Shown piece by piece: positions 1-9,343 of a stretch of 64,000 bases of DNA (position 1 is its first letter; the number at the start of each line of letters is the position of its first letter). The notes beneath the pieces are model-generated. The model saw nothing but the letters and a program-made list of their open reading frames with translations. It did no database searches and was not told the DNA's origin. This DNA is from Halohasta litchfieldiae (GTDB lineage Archaea > Halobacteriota > Halobacteria > Halobacteriales > Haloferacaceae). The position numbers and the translations under genes were made by a program. The DNA lies in the NCBI RefSeq assembly GCF_002788215.1, contig NZ_CP024845.1, positions 434,001-498,000 on the forward strand. Direction: 5' to 3'.

Positions 1-66
1 GCAATATCTGGCCTTTCGACGACTGTCGTAGGGTACCTTTATTATTGTCGAACCTAATTCAGTTGT

Positions 67-285
67 ATGATCACACAGCAGAAGCCCGCAGTCGACATTC
101 CAACCGATCTTCGGTCGCCGCAGGCAAAGCTGATCTATCTCTTTCTCTCAATGAACGGGACGACATCGATCAGCGAACTGCAGGACGGACTGAATATGAA
201 GAAAATCTCTCTCTACAGCATTCTCAAAACCCTCGAAAAAGACGACATGGTTTCGAAAGACGGCGAGCGGTACGCGTTGGCCTGA
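67..285 (+). CDS. Small winged-helix DNA-binding protein (MarR/TrmB-like)
   Basis: 72 residues. Residues 14-70 read as one winged helix: a helix with KLIYLFLSMN, a turn, the recognition-type segment MKKISLYSILKTLEKDDMV, and a short wing ending in GERYALA. This is the pattern of haloarchaeal stand-alone MarR/TrmB-type domains, which bind DNA without a separate ligand domain. The alternative frame opening at 45 overlaps it but has an arginine/serine-rich composition typical of an out-of-frame reading. The target is unknown, and the nearest gene is the hypothetical at 408. Confidence 0.75.
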   Translation: MITQQKPAVDIPTDLRSPQAKLIYLFLSMNGTTSISELQDGLNMKKISLYSILKTLEKDDMVSKDGERYALA

Positions 286-407
286 TCGGTGTCGTTCGGC
301 GGACGGACTGCAAGCAGTCGCTATGAGGTTATCCGTAGAACAGCATCGACCGGGTATTCGTGTCGACCGTTTTTGTGTCAAGTAGTATAACAGGAGTGTG
401 GTCACAG

Positions 408-716
408 ATGAGTGAGACGAAGGTCCCGTTTGAGACGGTTCTTGATTCGGTCCACGCACTCGGATACGATGATATCACGTCGACCGACGGCTATCCGGAC
501 GAGGCAAGCGGACAGGTCCGACTCCCCGAACAGCATCGTCGGGACCCACCAACGGGCCTGCGACGATTCCTCTCACGAGTCTACTGCAACGCGGGCGACC
601 CGGATCTCGTTCCCAACGACCTTCGGACGGCTGTCGAGCGTCACGGCTGGACTGTCCAAGCGATGGGCCGAGACGACCAGCAGATGACTGTCATTATCTC
701 ACCCAACGGTGTCTAG
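408..716 (+). CDS. Hypothetical small protein (102 aa)
   Basis: Unrecognised soluble acidic protein. I start it at the ATG at 408 (MSETKVPF) rather than 360, because the upstream 16 codons look non-coding. The C-terminal half (LRTAVERHGWTVQ...MTVIIS) could be an alpha/beta domain. No catalytic motif is visible. It may be cotranscribed with the winged-helix gene 120 bases upstream, but the gap allows its own promoter. Confidence 0.6.
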   Translation: MSETKVPFETVLDSVHALGYDDITSTDGYPDEASGQVRLPEQHRRDPPTGLRRFLSRVYCNAGDPDLVPNDLRTAVERHGWTVQAMGRDDQQMTVIISPNGV

Positions 717-736
717 ACCGCGTGTCGACTAGTTGA

Positions 737-850
737 ATAAGGGTCGACCGGATTCGAACATCACTCGCAGCAAAGTTGCTCACGGCTTCGCCGTTCGCCA
801 GCGTGGCGCTACGCCGCGCGCTGCTCGCTGGTTCAAATCCTGTGACTCAG
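737..850. other. tRNA-like 3' arm fragments facing outward, GC-rich inverted segments between
   Basis: On the minus strand near 745-760 there is a T-loop-like TTCGAATCC followed by GGTCGACCC. On the plus strand near 830-841 there is GGTTCAAATCC. The interior has short hairpins such as ACGGC-TTC-GCCGT. Neither half folds into a full tRNA by eye: the 5' partners of the T stems are poor. It lies next to an intact tRNA-Pro and reads like decayed tRNA-derived or integration-site DNA. No gene is supported here. Confidence 0.35.
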
Positions 851-881
851 TTCACACTCTTTACGTAGTTCGTCGCAAAAA

Positions 882-955
882 TGGGTTCGCCCGGATTCGA
901 ACCGGGGTCACGGGCACCCAAGGCCCGAAGTATGGCCAAGCTAACCCACGAACCC
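882..955 (-). tRNA. tRNA-Pro(UGG)
   Basis: Read on the minus strand, a 7-bp acceptor stem GGGTTCG pairs with CGAACCC, followed by discriminator A. The anticodon stem CGGGC/GCCCG holds loop CTTGGGT, so the anticodon is TGG. The T arm is CCCGG-TTCGAAT-CCGGG. Length is 74 nt without encoded CCA. The D arm (GGTT...) is the weakest-paired part. Confidence 0.93.
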
Positions 956-1040
956 TCTACCTCTCTCTACCGGACAGGTATAATAAAGGGTTTCGTTCCA
1001 CGACTGCACCGCCATGCGTTCGCACAGCAGTCGACCCGAA

Positions 1041-4000
1041 CTACTCGGTTTCAATCGTGAAGTGGAACGTCGTCCCTGACTCACCGTCCGACTCCACCCA
1101 AATATCGCCGTTGTGTCGGGTGATGATCCGTTCACAGACTGCCAGCCCGATTCCAGTTCCCTCACTGTCGCCACCTTTGTCGAACAGTCCAAAGATGTCG
1201 TCCTGCTCGTCGACCGGAATCCCCGGCCCGTTGTCACTGACTGCGAACTGATAGCCCGATGGCGTCTTCGCGGCTGAGATCTCGATCCGTGTTCCCGATC
1301 CGCCATGCTCGATAGCATTTTTAAGGAGGTTCTGGAACAGCTGGCCCAGCTGATCGTAATCGGCCTGCACTGTCGGGAGCTCGTCGACCACGACCTCGGC
1401 GTTGGCGTCGTCGATCTTGAGCTGGAGGTCATCCTGAATCCCGTCGACGACATCTTCAACGTCTGTTTCAGAGAACTCCTCGCCCTCACTTTCGACCCGC
1501 GAGTACTGCAGGAGGCCGTCGATCATCCCGCGCATCCGATCTGCGCCGTCGACGGCGAAGTTCATGTACTCCTGTGTCTCCTCGTCGAGATACTCATCGA
1601 GTTCGACCTCCAGGAGATCGATATAGCTTGAAACCATCCGGAGGGGTTCTTGGAGGTCATGCGAGAGTATGTAGGCGAACTCTTGGAGTCGCTCGTTGGA
1701 GCGCTCCAGTTGGGCCTCGTACTCCTTTCGGTCGGTGATATCCTTCGAGATGACGGCGAGTCCGTCTTTGTCAGGATAGATCTGGAGGGCCGTCCAGTAG
1801 TCGGCTGGCTCGTAGTAGTACTCACAGCTTGTCGGCTCCTGTGTTTCCATCGCCTCCCGGAGCCGCTCTTCGACGACAGTCCCCTCGATTTCGGGGAAGT
1901 ACTCCCAGAGATTTGTCCCGAGAACCTCCTCGGCCGGGGCGTCGATCCGGGTCGCGATCACGTCGTTCCAGTAGGTGACCGTGAAATCGGTGTCGACGGC
2001 GTAGTAGGCATCCGAAATGCGTTCAGTGAGCCGCCGATACTTCCGCTCGCGCTCGGCGCGTTCGATCTCGTAGCTCACCCACTCGGTCAGCAGTTCGATA
2101 AACGTCTCCTGAATCTCGGTGAACTCCCGATCCTGTGGGTTCCGGTCGGCAAAACAGATGGTGCCGATGGTCTCGCCGTCGACGGTAATCTTCGAGCCAG
2201 CATAGCAGGCCAGTCCGAATCGCTCGAAGGCAGGGTCGTCCTTCCAGCCCTCTTCGGCCGCGTTCGTCACCGTCAGTGGGCTCTCCGAGTCTGGGTCGAC
2301 AGTGTACCGACAGTAGGACTCCGAAAACGGTGCTTCGGCCCCGTCTTGGAGCTGCTCGTTCGGGCCGACACCGACAACGACTCGCTGTGTGCCGTTCTCG
2401 AACCGAGTGAAAAAGCCCTGTTCGACACCCATATACTCCCGCCCGAAGTTCAGCAGGTCGGCGATCTTCTCTTCGAACGGTGCGGATGTTGAGGCCGTCT
2501 GGTGGAGTCGACGGAACGCAGTCTCTTGTTTCTGGAGTCGACGGAGCCGTTCCCGTCGCTCGGAGACGTCGCGGCCGATGCCGATGATTCCCCGCACGTT
2601 CCCCTCGGCGTCGGTCAGTCGTGTGCCGGTGAACTCGTGGGGGATCGGCTTCCCTTCTTTGGTGAGCAGTTCGGCCTCGACGACGGCCGATCCGGTCTCC
2701 AACACCGCTCCAATTGCCTCAGTGACCCGTTCGTGGTCGACCTCGGAAAACAGCTCTATAGCGTTGATCTCAGCGAGTTCTGCATCGGAGTAGCCCGTAA
2801 TTTCAGTAAGTGCCGGGTTCCACCGCTCCAAATACCCATTGGCATCCAACATATAAAACGAGTCGTCGAGCGCTTCGAGGCTCTGCTGGATAAACGCCTG
2901 CTCGGCTTCGAGCTGATGCTGTTGTTCCTTGCGCTCGGTGATGTCGCTGGAAATGACTGCAATCCCGTCTTCGTCAGGATAGGCGTGAATCTCGATCCAG
3001 TACGCTCCAGGCTCGTAGTAAAACTCACGAGACTGAGGGGTCTGTAACTCCATTGCTTCCCGGAGTACCTCCTCGTACTCTGTGCCGTTGATCTGCGGGA
3101 ACTGCTCGAAAATGTTCTCACCGAGGATGTCGTCGGCTGCGATCCCAACACGTTCGGCAACCACCTCGTTCCAGTAGGTGACCGTCCAGTCGGTGTCGAC
3201 GGCGTAGTAGCCCTCCGAGATGCGTTCGGTCAGTTGGCGGTACTGCTGTTCCTGTTCGGTGCGGTCCAGCGTGCTCTCGATGTTCGAAGCCAGAATCTTG
3301 GCCAGACTGAGGTCGGTCTCGTCGAACGCCTCCGCCTCGGTTGAGGCGACGATCATAATGCCGTAGGCCCCGAATGGAACGAATATTTCGCTTTTGATCT
3401 CGGTCTCTGGATTGTATAGATCATCGCTTTTATCGAGATTGTGACGAATATGAGCGTCCTCATGCTGGTAGGCCTCCCATGCAAGCCCCGAGTCGAGTAC
3501 GGGCGGGCTGTCTAAGAGGTTGGTGACACCTTCAGAGACCGCTATGGGTGCCAGCCCACCTTCAGCCTCGTCGTAGAAATTGACGCTGTTTATCGGAAAC
3601 CCGAGCACGTTTTCAGCCATCTGACAGGCAATCTCAGCCACGTCTTGGGATGTCGTCGCACTCATGAGTTCGTGGGTGGCCGTATGGAGCGCTGTCAGCT
3701 TGTTTTCCCAGTTCTTTCGGTCGGTGACGTCCTGCTGAAAGCCAACCCAGTTAGTCAGCCTCCCCGAGTCGTCGTATAGCGGTGCCAGCGAAACCCGGTT
3801 CCAGAACATCGTTCCGTCCTTCCTGTAGTTCCGGAGCTGGACCGTCGTCGACTCCTCGGTGTCGATTGCAGTCCGGAACTCGGCTGTCGCCGCCTCATCC
3901 GTGTCGGTTCCCTGCAGCTTCCGATGGTTCCAGCCGGTGATCTCCGACTCGGAATAGCCAATGAGATCGGTGAACGCCGGGTTCGCATAGACGAGCGGAT

Positions 4001-4445
4001 TGTCTTCCTGGGCTGGATCAGTCATTGTGACCCCAACCGGAGCCTGTTCGATGGCCTGATCTTTCACCGCGAGTTCCTGCTCGCGCTCCTTTCGCTCGGT
4101 GATATCCCGAATCTCCGCGATTACATAGCGGTCGCCGTCGAGTTGGGTTTCGGCCAACCGGACTCGGACCCAGACCTGCTGGCCATTCGACCGCTCGATC
4201 TGCCACTCGAATGTCTGTGGCTCGCCCTCGGCAGCAGCCCGAATTCGCTCCACAGCATCCGCCTGGGTGAACGGGGAGTCCGCAGGCGTGTAGTCTGCGA
4301 CCTCCATCTCCTTGAGCTGAGCCGAACTGTAGCCATACAGCTCTTCGAGTCGACTGTTGACGCCGACAATCGCGCCCGTCTCCGGATCGTGTAACGTAAT
4401 CCCGATCTCCAGATCGTCAAACACGGTCGAAATAGTCTCTTTCAT
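1041..4445 (-). CDS. Large multi-PAS/GAF sensor histidine kinase
   Basis: 1134 residues with no clear membrane segments, so probably cytoplasmic. Domain order by eye: PAS (about 5-118), LOV-like PAS (about 130-250), GAF (255-400), PAS (405-505), PAS (515-630), GAF (640-790), PAS (800-905), HisKA with SHDLQEPLR (phospho-acceptor His 929), then HATPase with N box NLLKNAIEH, DNGPGIP and GTGIGLAVC. The second PAS has the LOV signature but with His 174 where photoactive LOV domains have Cys (NHRKLQ instead of NCRFLQ). It is divergent from the response-regulator pair at 4635-6165, its likely partners. Signals sensed are unknown; redox or small ligands are inferred from the domain types. Confidence 0.93.
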   Translation of the reverse strand: MKETISTVFDDLEIGITLHDPETGAIVGVNSRLEELYGYSSAQLKEMEVADYTPADSPFTQADAVERIRAAAEGEPQTFEWQIERSNGQQVWVRVRLAETQLDGDRYVIAEIRDITERKEREQELAVKDQAIEQAPVGVTMTDPAQEDNPLVYANPAFTDLIGYSESEITGWNHRKLQGTDTDEAATAEFRTAIDTEESTTVQLRNYRKDGTMFWNRVSLAPLYDDSGRLTNWVGFQQDVTDRKNWENKLTALHTATHELMSATTSQDVAEIACQMAENVLGFPINSVNFYDEAEGGLAPIAVSEGVTNLLDSPPVLDSGLAWEAYQHEDAHIRHNLDKSDDLYNPETEIKSEIFVPFGAYGIMIVASTEAEAFDETDLSLAKILASNIESTLDRTEQEQQYRQLTERISEGYYAVDTDWTVTYWNEVVAERVGIAADDILGENIFEQFPQINGTEYEEVLREAMELQTPQSREFYYEPGAYWIEIHAYPDEDGIAVISSDITERKEQQHQLEAEQAFIQQSLEALDDSFYMLDANGYLERWNPALTEITGYSDAELAEINAIELFSEVDHERVTEAIGAVLETGSAVVEAELLTKEGKPIPHEFTGTRLTDAEGNVRGIIGIGRDVSERRERLRRLQKQETAFRRLHQTASTSAPFEEKIADLLNFGREYMGVEQGFFTRFENGTQRVVVGVGPNEQLQDGAEAPFSESYCRYTVDPDSESPLTVTNAAEEGWKDDPAFERFGLACYAGSKITVDGETIGTICFADRNPQDREFTEIQETFIELLTEWVSYEIERAERERKYRRLTERISDAYYAVDTDFTVTYWNDVIATRIDAPAEEVLGTNLWEYFPEIEGTVVEERLREAMETQEPTSCEYYYEPADYWTALQIYPDKDGLAVISKDITDRKEYEAQLERSNERLQEFAYILSHDLQEPLRMVSSYIDLLEVELDEYLDEETQEYMNFAVDGADRMRGMIDGLLQYSRVESEGEEFSETDVEDVVDGIQDDLQLKIDDANAEVVVDELPTVQADYDQLGQLFQNLLKNAIEHGGSGTRIEISAAKTPSGYQFAVSDNGPGIPVDEQDDIFGLFDKGGDSEGTGIGLAVCERIITRHNGDIWVESDGESGTTFHFTIETE

Positions 4446-4634
4446 TGAATGTGACGTGATAACAGTAGCCGAAATATAAACTGTCGGGCTGTGTCGACTG
4501 TCTCTGCAAGATTATCATCCATCTTTTGTAGAATACTTAATATTTTGGACACGAATACCTAAATCAGAAGAGTGTGTAGTGGGAATAATGAGTCTCTCAT
4601 GTCGACTGAATAACTGTGGGGTCGGTGTGTCACG

Positions 4635-5075
4635 ATGACTGATTCGGACAAGACCGCCGAGATACTGCTGGCCGAGGACAATCCGGGCGACGTCATGTTG
4701 ACCAAGAAGGCTCTCGAAAAGGGAAAACTCGCCAACAACCTCCACGTCGTCACCGATGGTGTCGAGGCCCTCGAATTCCTCAGACGGGAGGGTGAGTACG
4801 AGGATTCACCCCGACCGGATATCATCTTGTTGGACCTCAACATGCCCCGAAAGGATGGCCAAGACGTACTGAAAGAACTCAAAAACGACGACGATCTATG
4901 TCGGATTCCGGTCGTCGTGTTGACCAGTTCCGAGTCCGAGGAGGATATCGCCAAATCCTACGAACTCAACGCGAATGCCTATCTCACCAAACCCGTCGAC
5001 TTCGATGGCTTCATCGAGATTGTCAACCGACTGGAGAACTTCTGGTTCAAGGTCGTGAAATTCCCGGAGAAGTAA
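4635..5075 (+). CDS. Response regulator, single receiver domain (Rcp1-like)
   Basis: 146 residues, entirely a receiver domain: acidic pair in LLAEDNPGD, phospho-acceptor Asp 67 in LLDLNMP, TSS at the switch Thr/Ser position, and Lys in YLTKPVD. The NPGD motif and the long loop after helix 1 mark the Rcp1 type that pairs with phytochrome-like or PAS/GAF kinases. There is no output domain, so it probably relays phosphate. The stop is one base before the receiver-kinase start at 5077, so the two form an operon, divergent from the large kinase. Confidence 0.92.
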   Translation: MTDSDKTAEILLAEDNPGDVMLTKKALEKGKLANNLHVVTDGVEALEFLRREGEYEDSPRPDIILLDLNMPRKDGQDVLKELKNDDDLCRIPVVVLTSSESEEDIAKSYELNANAYLTKPVDFDGFIEIVNRLENFWFKVVKFPEK

Positions 5076-5076
5076 G

Positions 5077-6165
5077 ATGTCGATCAGCCCGGACGACGAA
5101 CTCCATCTGCTCCTCGTCGAGGACAACCCCGGCGACGCCAAACTGTTCGAACACCACCTTACAACCAGCCGGAGCGAAGCGTTTCCGCCCGCGACCGTCA
5201 GCCATGTCGAGTCGCTCGCGGCGGCCGTCAACGAACTTGAAGCCGAACCCTACGACCTCGTGTTGCTCGATCTGGGACTCCCCGAGAGCAGCGGCCTCGA
5301 AACCCTCAATCGGTACAACGAGGCCATCGAGCGCGAGGAGCTAACGCCGGTGCCGGTGGTCGTCCTGACGGGACTGAAAGACGATGCCGCCTCGGTCGAA
5401 GCCATCGAACGCGGCGCGCAGGATTATCTCGTCAAGGATAACGTCGACGAGAACGTCCTCCACCGGACGCTTCGCTACGCCTTGGAGCGCCACGCCCAAC
5501 AGCAAGAGCTTCGTCGACAGAACCAGCGATTAGAGCAGTTCGCCAGCGTCGTCAGCCACGACCTGCGGAACCCCCTCAGCGTCGCCACAGGCCGCATCGA
5601 GATGGTCGACGACGACCACGCCGACGTCATCGAACGGAACCTTGACCGAATGGAGACGATTATCGAGGACGTCCTGACGCTCGCCCGCGAGGGAAAATCC
5701 GTCGAGGAGACTGAACCCGTCGACCTCTCGTCGCTCGCGGTCAAATGCTGGGAGAACGTCGAGACCGCCAGTGCCTCGCTGTCGACCGACGACGAGATAA
5801 CCATCATGGCCGACCAGAGCCGGTGTCGACAGCTACTGGAAAACCTGATTCGCAACAGCGTGGAACACAGTTCCACGGGCAGTCGGCCACAGGCCGACGA
5901 CAGCGTAGAACACGTTGGCGAGGACGTCTCGATCCATATCGGCCGTGTTGACGGTGGCTTCTATGTCGAAGACGATGGGCTGGGGATTCCCGAAGACAAG
6001 CGGGAGGAAGTCTTCGAGGCAGGCTACACAACCAACCGAGACGGAACCGGCTTCGGGTTGAATATTGTCCGTGAGATCGCCGAAGCTCACGGTTGGAGCG
6101 TCGAGATCACTGAGAGCGCCGACGGCGGCGCGCGGTTCGAGTTCACCGGTATTACGGCCCTATAG
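5077..6165 (+). CDS. Hybrid receiver-histidine kinase
   Basis: 362 residues. An N-terminal receiver (1-135; LVEDNPGD, Asp 65 in LLDLGLP, Lys in YLVKDN) is followed by a coiled coil, HisKA with VVSHDLRNPLS (His 161), and HATPase with NLIRNSVEH, DDGLGIP and GTGFGLNIV. A receiver placed before the kinase core suggests that it takes phosphate from another kinase, perhaps the one at 1041, and modulates its own kinase. It is cotranscribed with the single receiver just upstream. Confidence 0.9.
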   Translation: MSISPDDELHLLLVEDNPGDAKLFEHHLTTSRSEAFPPATVSHVESLAAAVNELEAEPYDLVLLDLGLPESSGLETLNRYNEAIEREELTPVPVVVLTGLKDDAASVEAIERGAQDYLVKDNVDENVLHRTLRYALERHAQQQELRRQNQRLEQFASVVSHDLRNPLSVATGRIEMVDDDHADVIERNLDRMETIIEDVLTLAREGKSVEETEPVDLSSLAVKCWENVETASASLSTDDEITIMADQSRCRQLLENLIRNSVEHSSTGSRPQADDSVEHVGEDVSIHIGRVDGGFYVEDDGLGIPEDKREEVFEAGYTTNRDGTGFGLNIVREIAEAHGWSVEITESADGGARFEFTGITAL

Positions 6166-6254
6166 GCCACCGCTGCGGTCGACTGGCTTTTTGTTCTAGA
6201 GCCATCGAGGCTCGGGCTACCGATGAATCCGAACGGGTGAGCGGTCGACTGTCG

Positions 6255-7475
6255 TCAGGACCCAAGCACGCCGAAGCCGAACAGCGGTCCCCAGAGGAGA
6301 TGTAACCCGATACCGACGACGAGCGCGGGCACAGTCGTATAGAGGCTGGCGATGATGGCAGCCTTCTTGTCGATGGCGATCAGTGGGAACAGCGCGTCAC
6401 CGTCCTGACTGATTGCATTGGCCGTCAATGCGGAAAACGGAATCCCACCTTGCGCGTAGGCACTGGCTAACACGATCTGTGGTCCACAGCCGGGGATTAA
6501 TCCGAGCAGGGCACCCCCTATCGGTGCGAATATACCAGCCGCGGCTGCAATGGCCGCGATATCGAGATTGAACAGGAAGACGGGATACTCGTAGAGCAGA
6601 TAGGCAACCAACACCCAGACTGTAACGAAGCTAGTCTCCATCGCCGCGTGCTGGAACGTCTCGTAGAGGCTCCCAAACGTGTCTTTGGCCCGGCCGACAC
6701 CCCCCTCGCCGATGTAGTGTCGACCGACGAAATACAGGTAAAACGAGAGTGACGTCCCGGTGATCCCGACGATAGTGAACAGTCCTGAAAAGGACATGCC
6801 CGTCGAGAGTGGGACCTCGGGTGCGCCACGGAGGAGATATGTCGTGCCGAGTGCGAGTCCCCCAACGGCTGCGAGCCACCACAGCCCGTGGACCCCGTGA
6901 GTCAGCGGTGTGAGAACCGTGGACTCTCTGTCAGGCCCCGTCTCGTGGGAGTGTCCTGGTGAGGGGCCCTCGTACTCGTGGGCCGGGTTTGAACTCCGCC
7001 CGAGCACACTGACCGAGGAGCCGCCGTCGGTGACCGGTCGACTCAGTTGGCTCACCGCACGGTCGACGTAGCCAACGCCTAACCCAAACTGATCTATTGC
7101 ATAGCCAAAGATAACTGCCGCAGCGAACGCTAGTCCGTATGAGTAGGCAGCGGCTTTCGGCGCCAACGCGAGGATGACGAACGCCGAGTCGCCAGCAGTG
7201 GCAATCAGTGTCGCCACAACGGTCCCGAAGCTCACCGTTCCCCGAAGGTAGAGCGGCATCATCACGATAGCCCCCCCACAGCCCGGTGTGAGTCCCATGA
7301 GCGCCCCAACGAGCGGTTGGATTCGGCTGTTGTCGCCGAGTTTGGCAGTCAGTTTTCCGCGGGTCCGGTACTGAATGTAGCTAAACAGCAGTACGGTCAC
7401 GGCGACGAACGCACTCACCTGTACATAGCCGTCTCTCACAGAAGCGATGAAGATGTCGACGACCTCACCCGCCAT
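6255..7475 (-). CDS. Putative 10-TM heavy-metal exporter (ArsP_2-like)
   Basis: 406 residues with about ten hydrophobic segments arranged as two similar halves. Each half carries the family's glycine/cysteine motif: GLTPGCGGAIVMMP near residue 60 and GLIPGCGPQIVLAS near 320. A His-rich loop (GHSHETG) lies around residue 175 and may bind metal. This is the pattern of the putative manganese/heavy-metal transporter family of archaea and bacteria; substrate is not shown. A near-palindrome upstream (7514-7543) suggests control by a metal-responsive repressor. Confidence 0.8.
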   Translation of the reverse strand: MAGEVVDIFIASVRDGYVQVSAFVAVTVLLFSYIQYRTRGKLTAKLGDNSRIQPLVGALMGLTPGCGGAIVMMPLYLRGTVSFGTVVATLIATAGDSAFVILALAPKAAAYSYGLAFAAAVIFGYAIDQFGLGVGYVDRAVSQLSRPVTDGGSSVSVLGRSSNPAHEYEGPSPGHSHETGPDRESTVLTPLTHGVHGLWWLAAVGGLALGTTYLLRGAPEVPLSTGMSFSGLFTIVGITGTSLSFYLYFVGRHYIGEGGVGRAKDTFGSLYETFQHAAMETSFVTVWVLVAYLLYEYPVFLFNLDIAAIAAAAGIFAPIGGALLGLIPGCGPQIVLASAYAQGGIPFSALTANAISQDGDALFPLIAIDKKAAIIASLYTTVPALVVGIGLHLLWGPLFGFGVLGS

Positions 7476-7513
7476 CGGGGATCGACCTCCCGTCGACAGT
7501 AGTCGCCCGCAAA

Positions 7514-7543
7514 CTAATTAGACTCATCTAATCTTTAGATTAG
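7514..7543. promoter_or_regulatory. Candidate operator upstream of the metal exporter
   Basis: CTAATCTT/TAGATTAG forms an almost perfect 16-bp palindrome at 7528-7543, and a second CTAATTAG palindrome lies at 7514-7521, about 40-70 bases before the exporter start. Spacing and composition resemble a site for a DtxR/SirR-type metalloregulator. Assignment to a particular regulator is inference. Confidence 0.5.
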
Positions 7544-7759
7544 TCGGATGATACAAAGATGTTTCGTCAGGTGTCGCATTCGTCGTCACTGCGACAGATG
7601 CTGATTGCCCGAGCGGGCGTTCCCAGCGCGCCGGAGTGACATCGCTATCGATGGCTGGGTACAGCGGACACTAGAGGCAGTCTGTGTGGCGGTGATCTCT
7701 CTCAGCGGGTGAAAATAAAGGGAAAATGTAGTTGTCTGTGACTGTTCGCGTGAGCGAAC

Positions 7760-7954
7760 TTACAGACGGGTTAGGTTCGTTGCGCGTGGGCCTTTCGGGG
7801 ACTGCTCGATGTCGAACTCGACATCCTGACCCTCTTCGAGATCCGGACCACCAACGTCTTCCATGTGGAAGAACACGTCGTCGTCAGCATCTTCTGTCTC
7901 GATAAAACCGTAGCCGCCAGTGTCGTTGAAGAAATCAACCGTGCCGTTTGCCAT
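7760..7954 (-). CDS. cspA: Cold-shock domain protein
   Basis: 64 residues; a single cold-shock OB-fold. RNP1-like GYGFIET and RNP2-like VFFHMED are both present, and the protein begins with the typical MANGTVDFFN. I chose the ATG at 7954 over the upstream one at 7969 because it matches the family start. It binds single-stranded RNA/DNA and is usually abundant in haloarchaea. A TATA-like GAATAAGG (7981-7988) sits about 30 bases upstream. Confidence 0.95.
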   Translation of the reverse strand: MANGTVDFFNDTGGYGFIETEDADDDVFFHMEDVGGPDLEEGQDVEFDIEQSPKGPRATNLTRL

Positions 7955-7980
7955 TGCCTTTGTGTACAACGCCGGGGGAT

Positions 7981-7988
7981 GAATAAGG
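7981..7988 (-). promoter_or_regulatory. TATA-like element of cspA
   Basis: On the minus strand CCTTATTC lies about 27-34 bases before the cspA start, the place expected for an archaeal TATA box giving a very short or absent leader. Confidence 0.45.
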
Positions 7989-8155
7989 CTTGCGCGAGGT
8001 GAGATACCATGGTTCGCGACACCGGTAAGCGGTGGCTACGAGGTGGTAGGCGTCGACAAACGAGGTCATTCATTCCAAGAATTCGAAGCAATAGAAATCA
8101 CAAATCGGGAGAGGAAATCAGCAAACAGAATCTCGATGCTACTTACTGAGGGGCG

Positions 8156-9343
8156 TTAGGCATCCTCAAATGTGGTTGTCAGGTGTGCCCGCGGTGCGTC
8201 AAGCACGATTTCGGCAGCCGTTTCGTCGCTGACAAGGCTGGTTCGGAGTTCGTCTTCGGTTGGCATTGATTCTTCGAACAGCCCAGCGAACCGCCCCTCG
8301 AGGGTTGATACTGTCCCCGTAGTATCGACAGTCACCGCCAGTGCGCTAATGAAGCCGTCGACGGTCCCGAACACCGGGCCCAGTCCGTCGACTATGTCGG
8401 TCCGAACACCGACCCTGTCAGCAGTGAGACTGAGTGGGGTATCGGTACCCCAGACGCCGAGGCTCAACGCTGCCGGGCCGGTGGTTTCGAACAGCCACTG
8501 GCCGTCTTCGTCGTCGACGACACGATCAAGTGTGTTGATATAGCCGCTCAGACTGTGAGCAAGGAGGGTTTCGGCGGCCGAGGACCGACTGCTGTTCTCG
8601 GTTGGGATGATGAGCATATCCTCAGCAACTGCGAACGCCTGTCCCGAGCGGTCGCCAGTCCCTTCGTATATCCGCAGCCCACGCTGTTGGTCGACCTGTT
8701 GGAACCCCTCAGTGTACCGATCCGCAATGACCTGCCGGTCGAAGCTCCCGTGGAAGAGCACCAGTTCGTCGGTCAGCGTCAGATCGGTGACGCCAATCCC
8801 GGGCGTACCAGTCTCAGTGCTCTCGCCCGACAGAATCCCACCGTTCGTCTCGTTTTTAGTTTCGTTTTCCGTTTCGTTTTCCGTTTCGGTTTCGTTGATC
8901 GTAGTATTTCTGTCGATACGTTCGTTGTCGGGGGCGACTGTCCCGTTGGCACCGAACGCAGTCCCATCGGGAAGTGGTCCGGCGGCGTCGATGACTGCCC
9001 GACGGAGAGGGGCTGCAACCGGATAGCTCGACAGCGTCTCGACGGCGTCGGCAACCGTCTCGATACCGGATAGCGGGAACTCCACGAGCGGTCCGTCAGG
9101 TAGTCGACCGGCTGTCGCTGCCCGTTGGACCGCCCCAACCACCGCAAGCCGTAGATGTAGGAACACGACGCCATCGCCACTTTGCGTCTCGGCGGGTGTG
9201 AGCTCGCTGTACGTCGGGAGATCGTATCGCTGGGGGCCATCCCCGAGTTCTGGGACTGAATCCTCGTTGTCACCGAGACAGCCACCAAGCGCGACTGCTC
9301 CAGTCGTGGCCCCAGCAGCCTGCATGAAACTCCGTCTGTCCAT
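8156..9343 (-). CDS. Tat-exported lipoprotein, function unknown
   Basis: 395 residues from the ATG at 9343. This start gives a clean twin-arginine lipoprotein signal: MDRRSFMQAAG, a hydrophobic stretch, then lipobox LGGC. After a short acidic linker comes a conserved-looking domain, then an Asn-Glu-Thr-rich low-complexity stretch (about 155-185), probably an exposed spacer, and a C-terminal domain with FHGSFDRQVIADRY. No enzyme motif was recognised. It is likely membrane-anchored and faces outside. Confidence 0.8.
   Translation of the reverse strand: MDRRSFMQAAGATTGAVALGGCLGDNEDSVPELGDGPQRYDLPTYSELTPAETQSGDGVVFLHLRLAVVGAVQRAATAGRLPDGPLVEFPLSGIETVADAVETLSSYPVAAPLRRAVIDAAGPLPDGTAFGANGTVAPDNERIDRNTTINETETENETENETKNETNGGILSGESTETGTPGIGVTDLTLTDELVLFHGSFDRQVIADRYTEGFQQVDQQRGLRIYEGTGDRSGQAFAVAEDMLIIPTENSSRSSAAETLLAHSLSGYINTLDRVVDDEDGQWLFETTGPAALSLGVWGTDTPLSLTADRVGVRTDIVDGLGPVFGTVDGFISALAVTVDTTGTVSTLEGRFAGLFEESMPTEDELRTSLVSDETAAEIVLDAPRAHLTTTFEDA

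Noticed and set aside
733..1251. 172-codon plus-strand frame
   Set aside because: It runs straight through tRNA-Pro and into the kinase 3' end.
1650..2492. Long plus-strand frame (280 codons) antisense to the large kinase
   Set aside because: The minus strand encodes clear PAS/GAF domains here; GC-rich third positions open the opposite frame.
8840..8900. Repeat resembling a CRISPR or microsatellite (Asn-Glu-Thr codons)
   Set aside because: It is an in-frame low-complexity linker within a lipoprotein; no spacers. No CRISPR array was found anywhere in the window.
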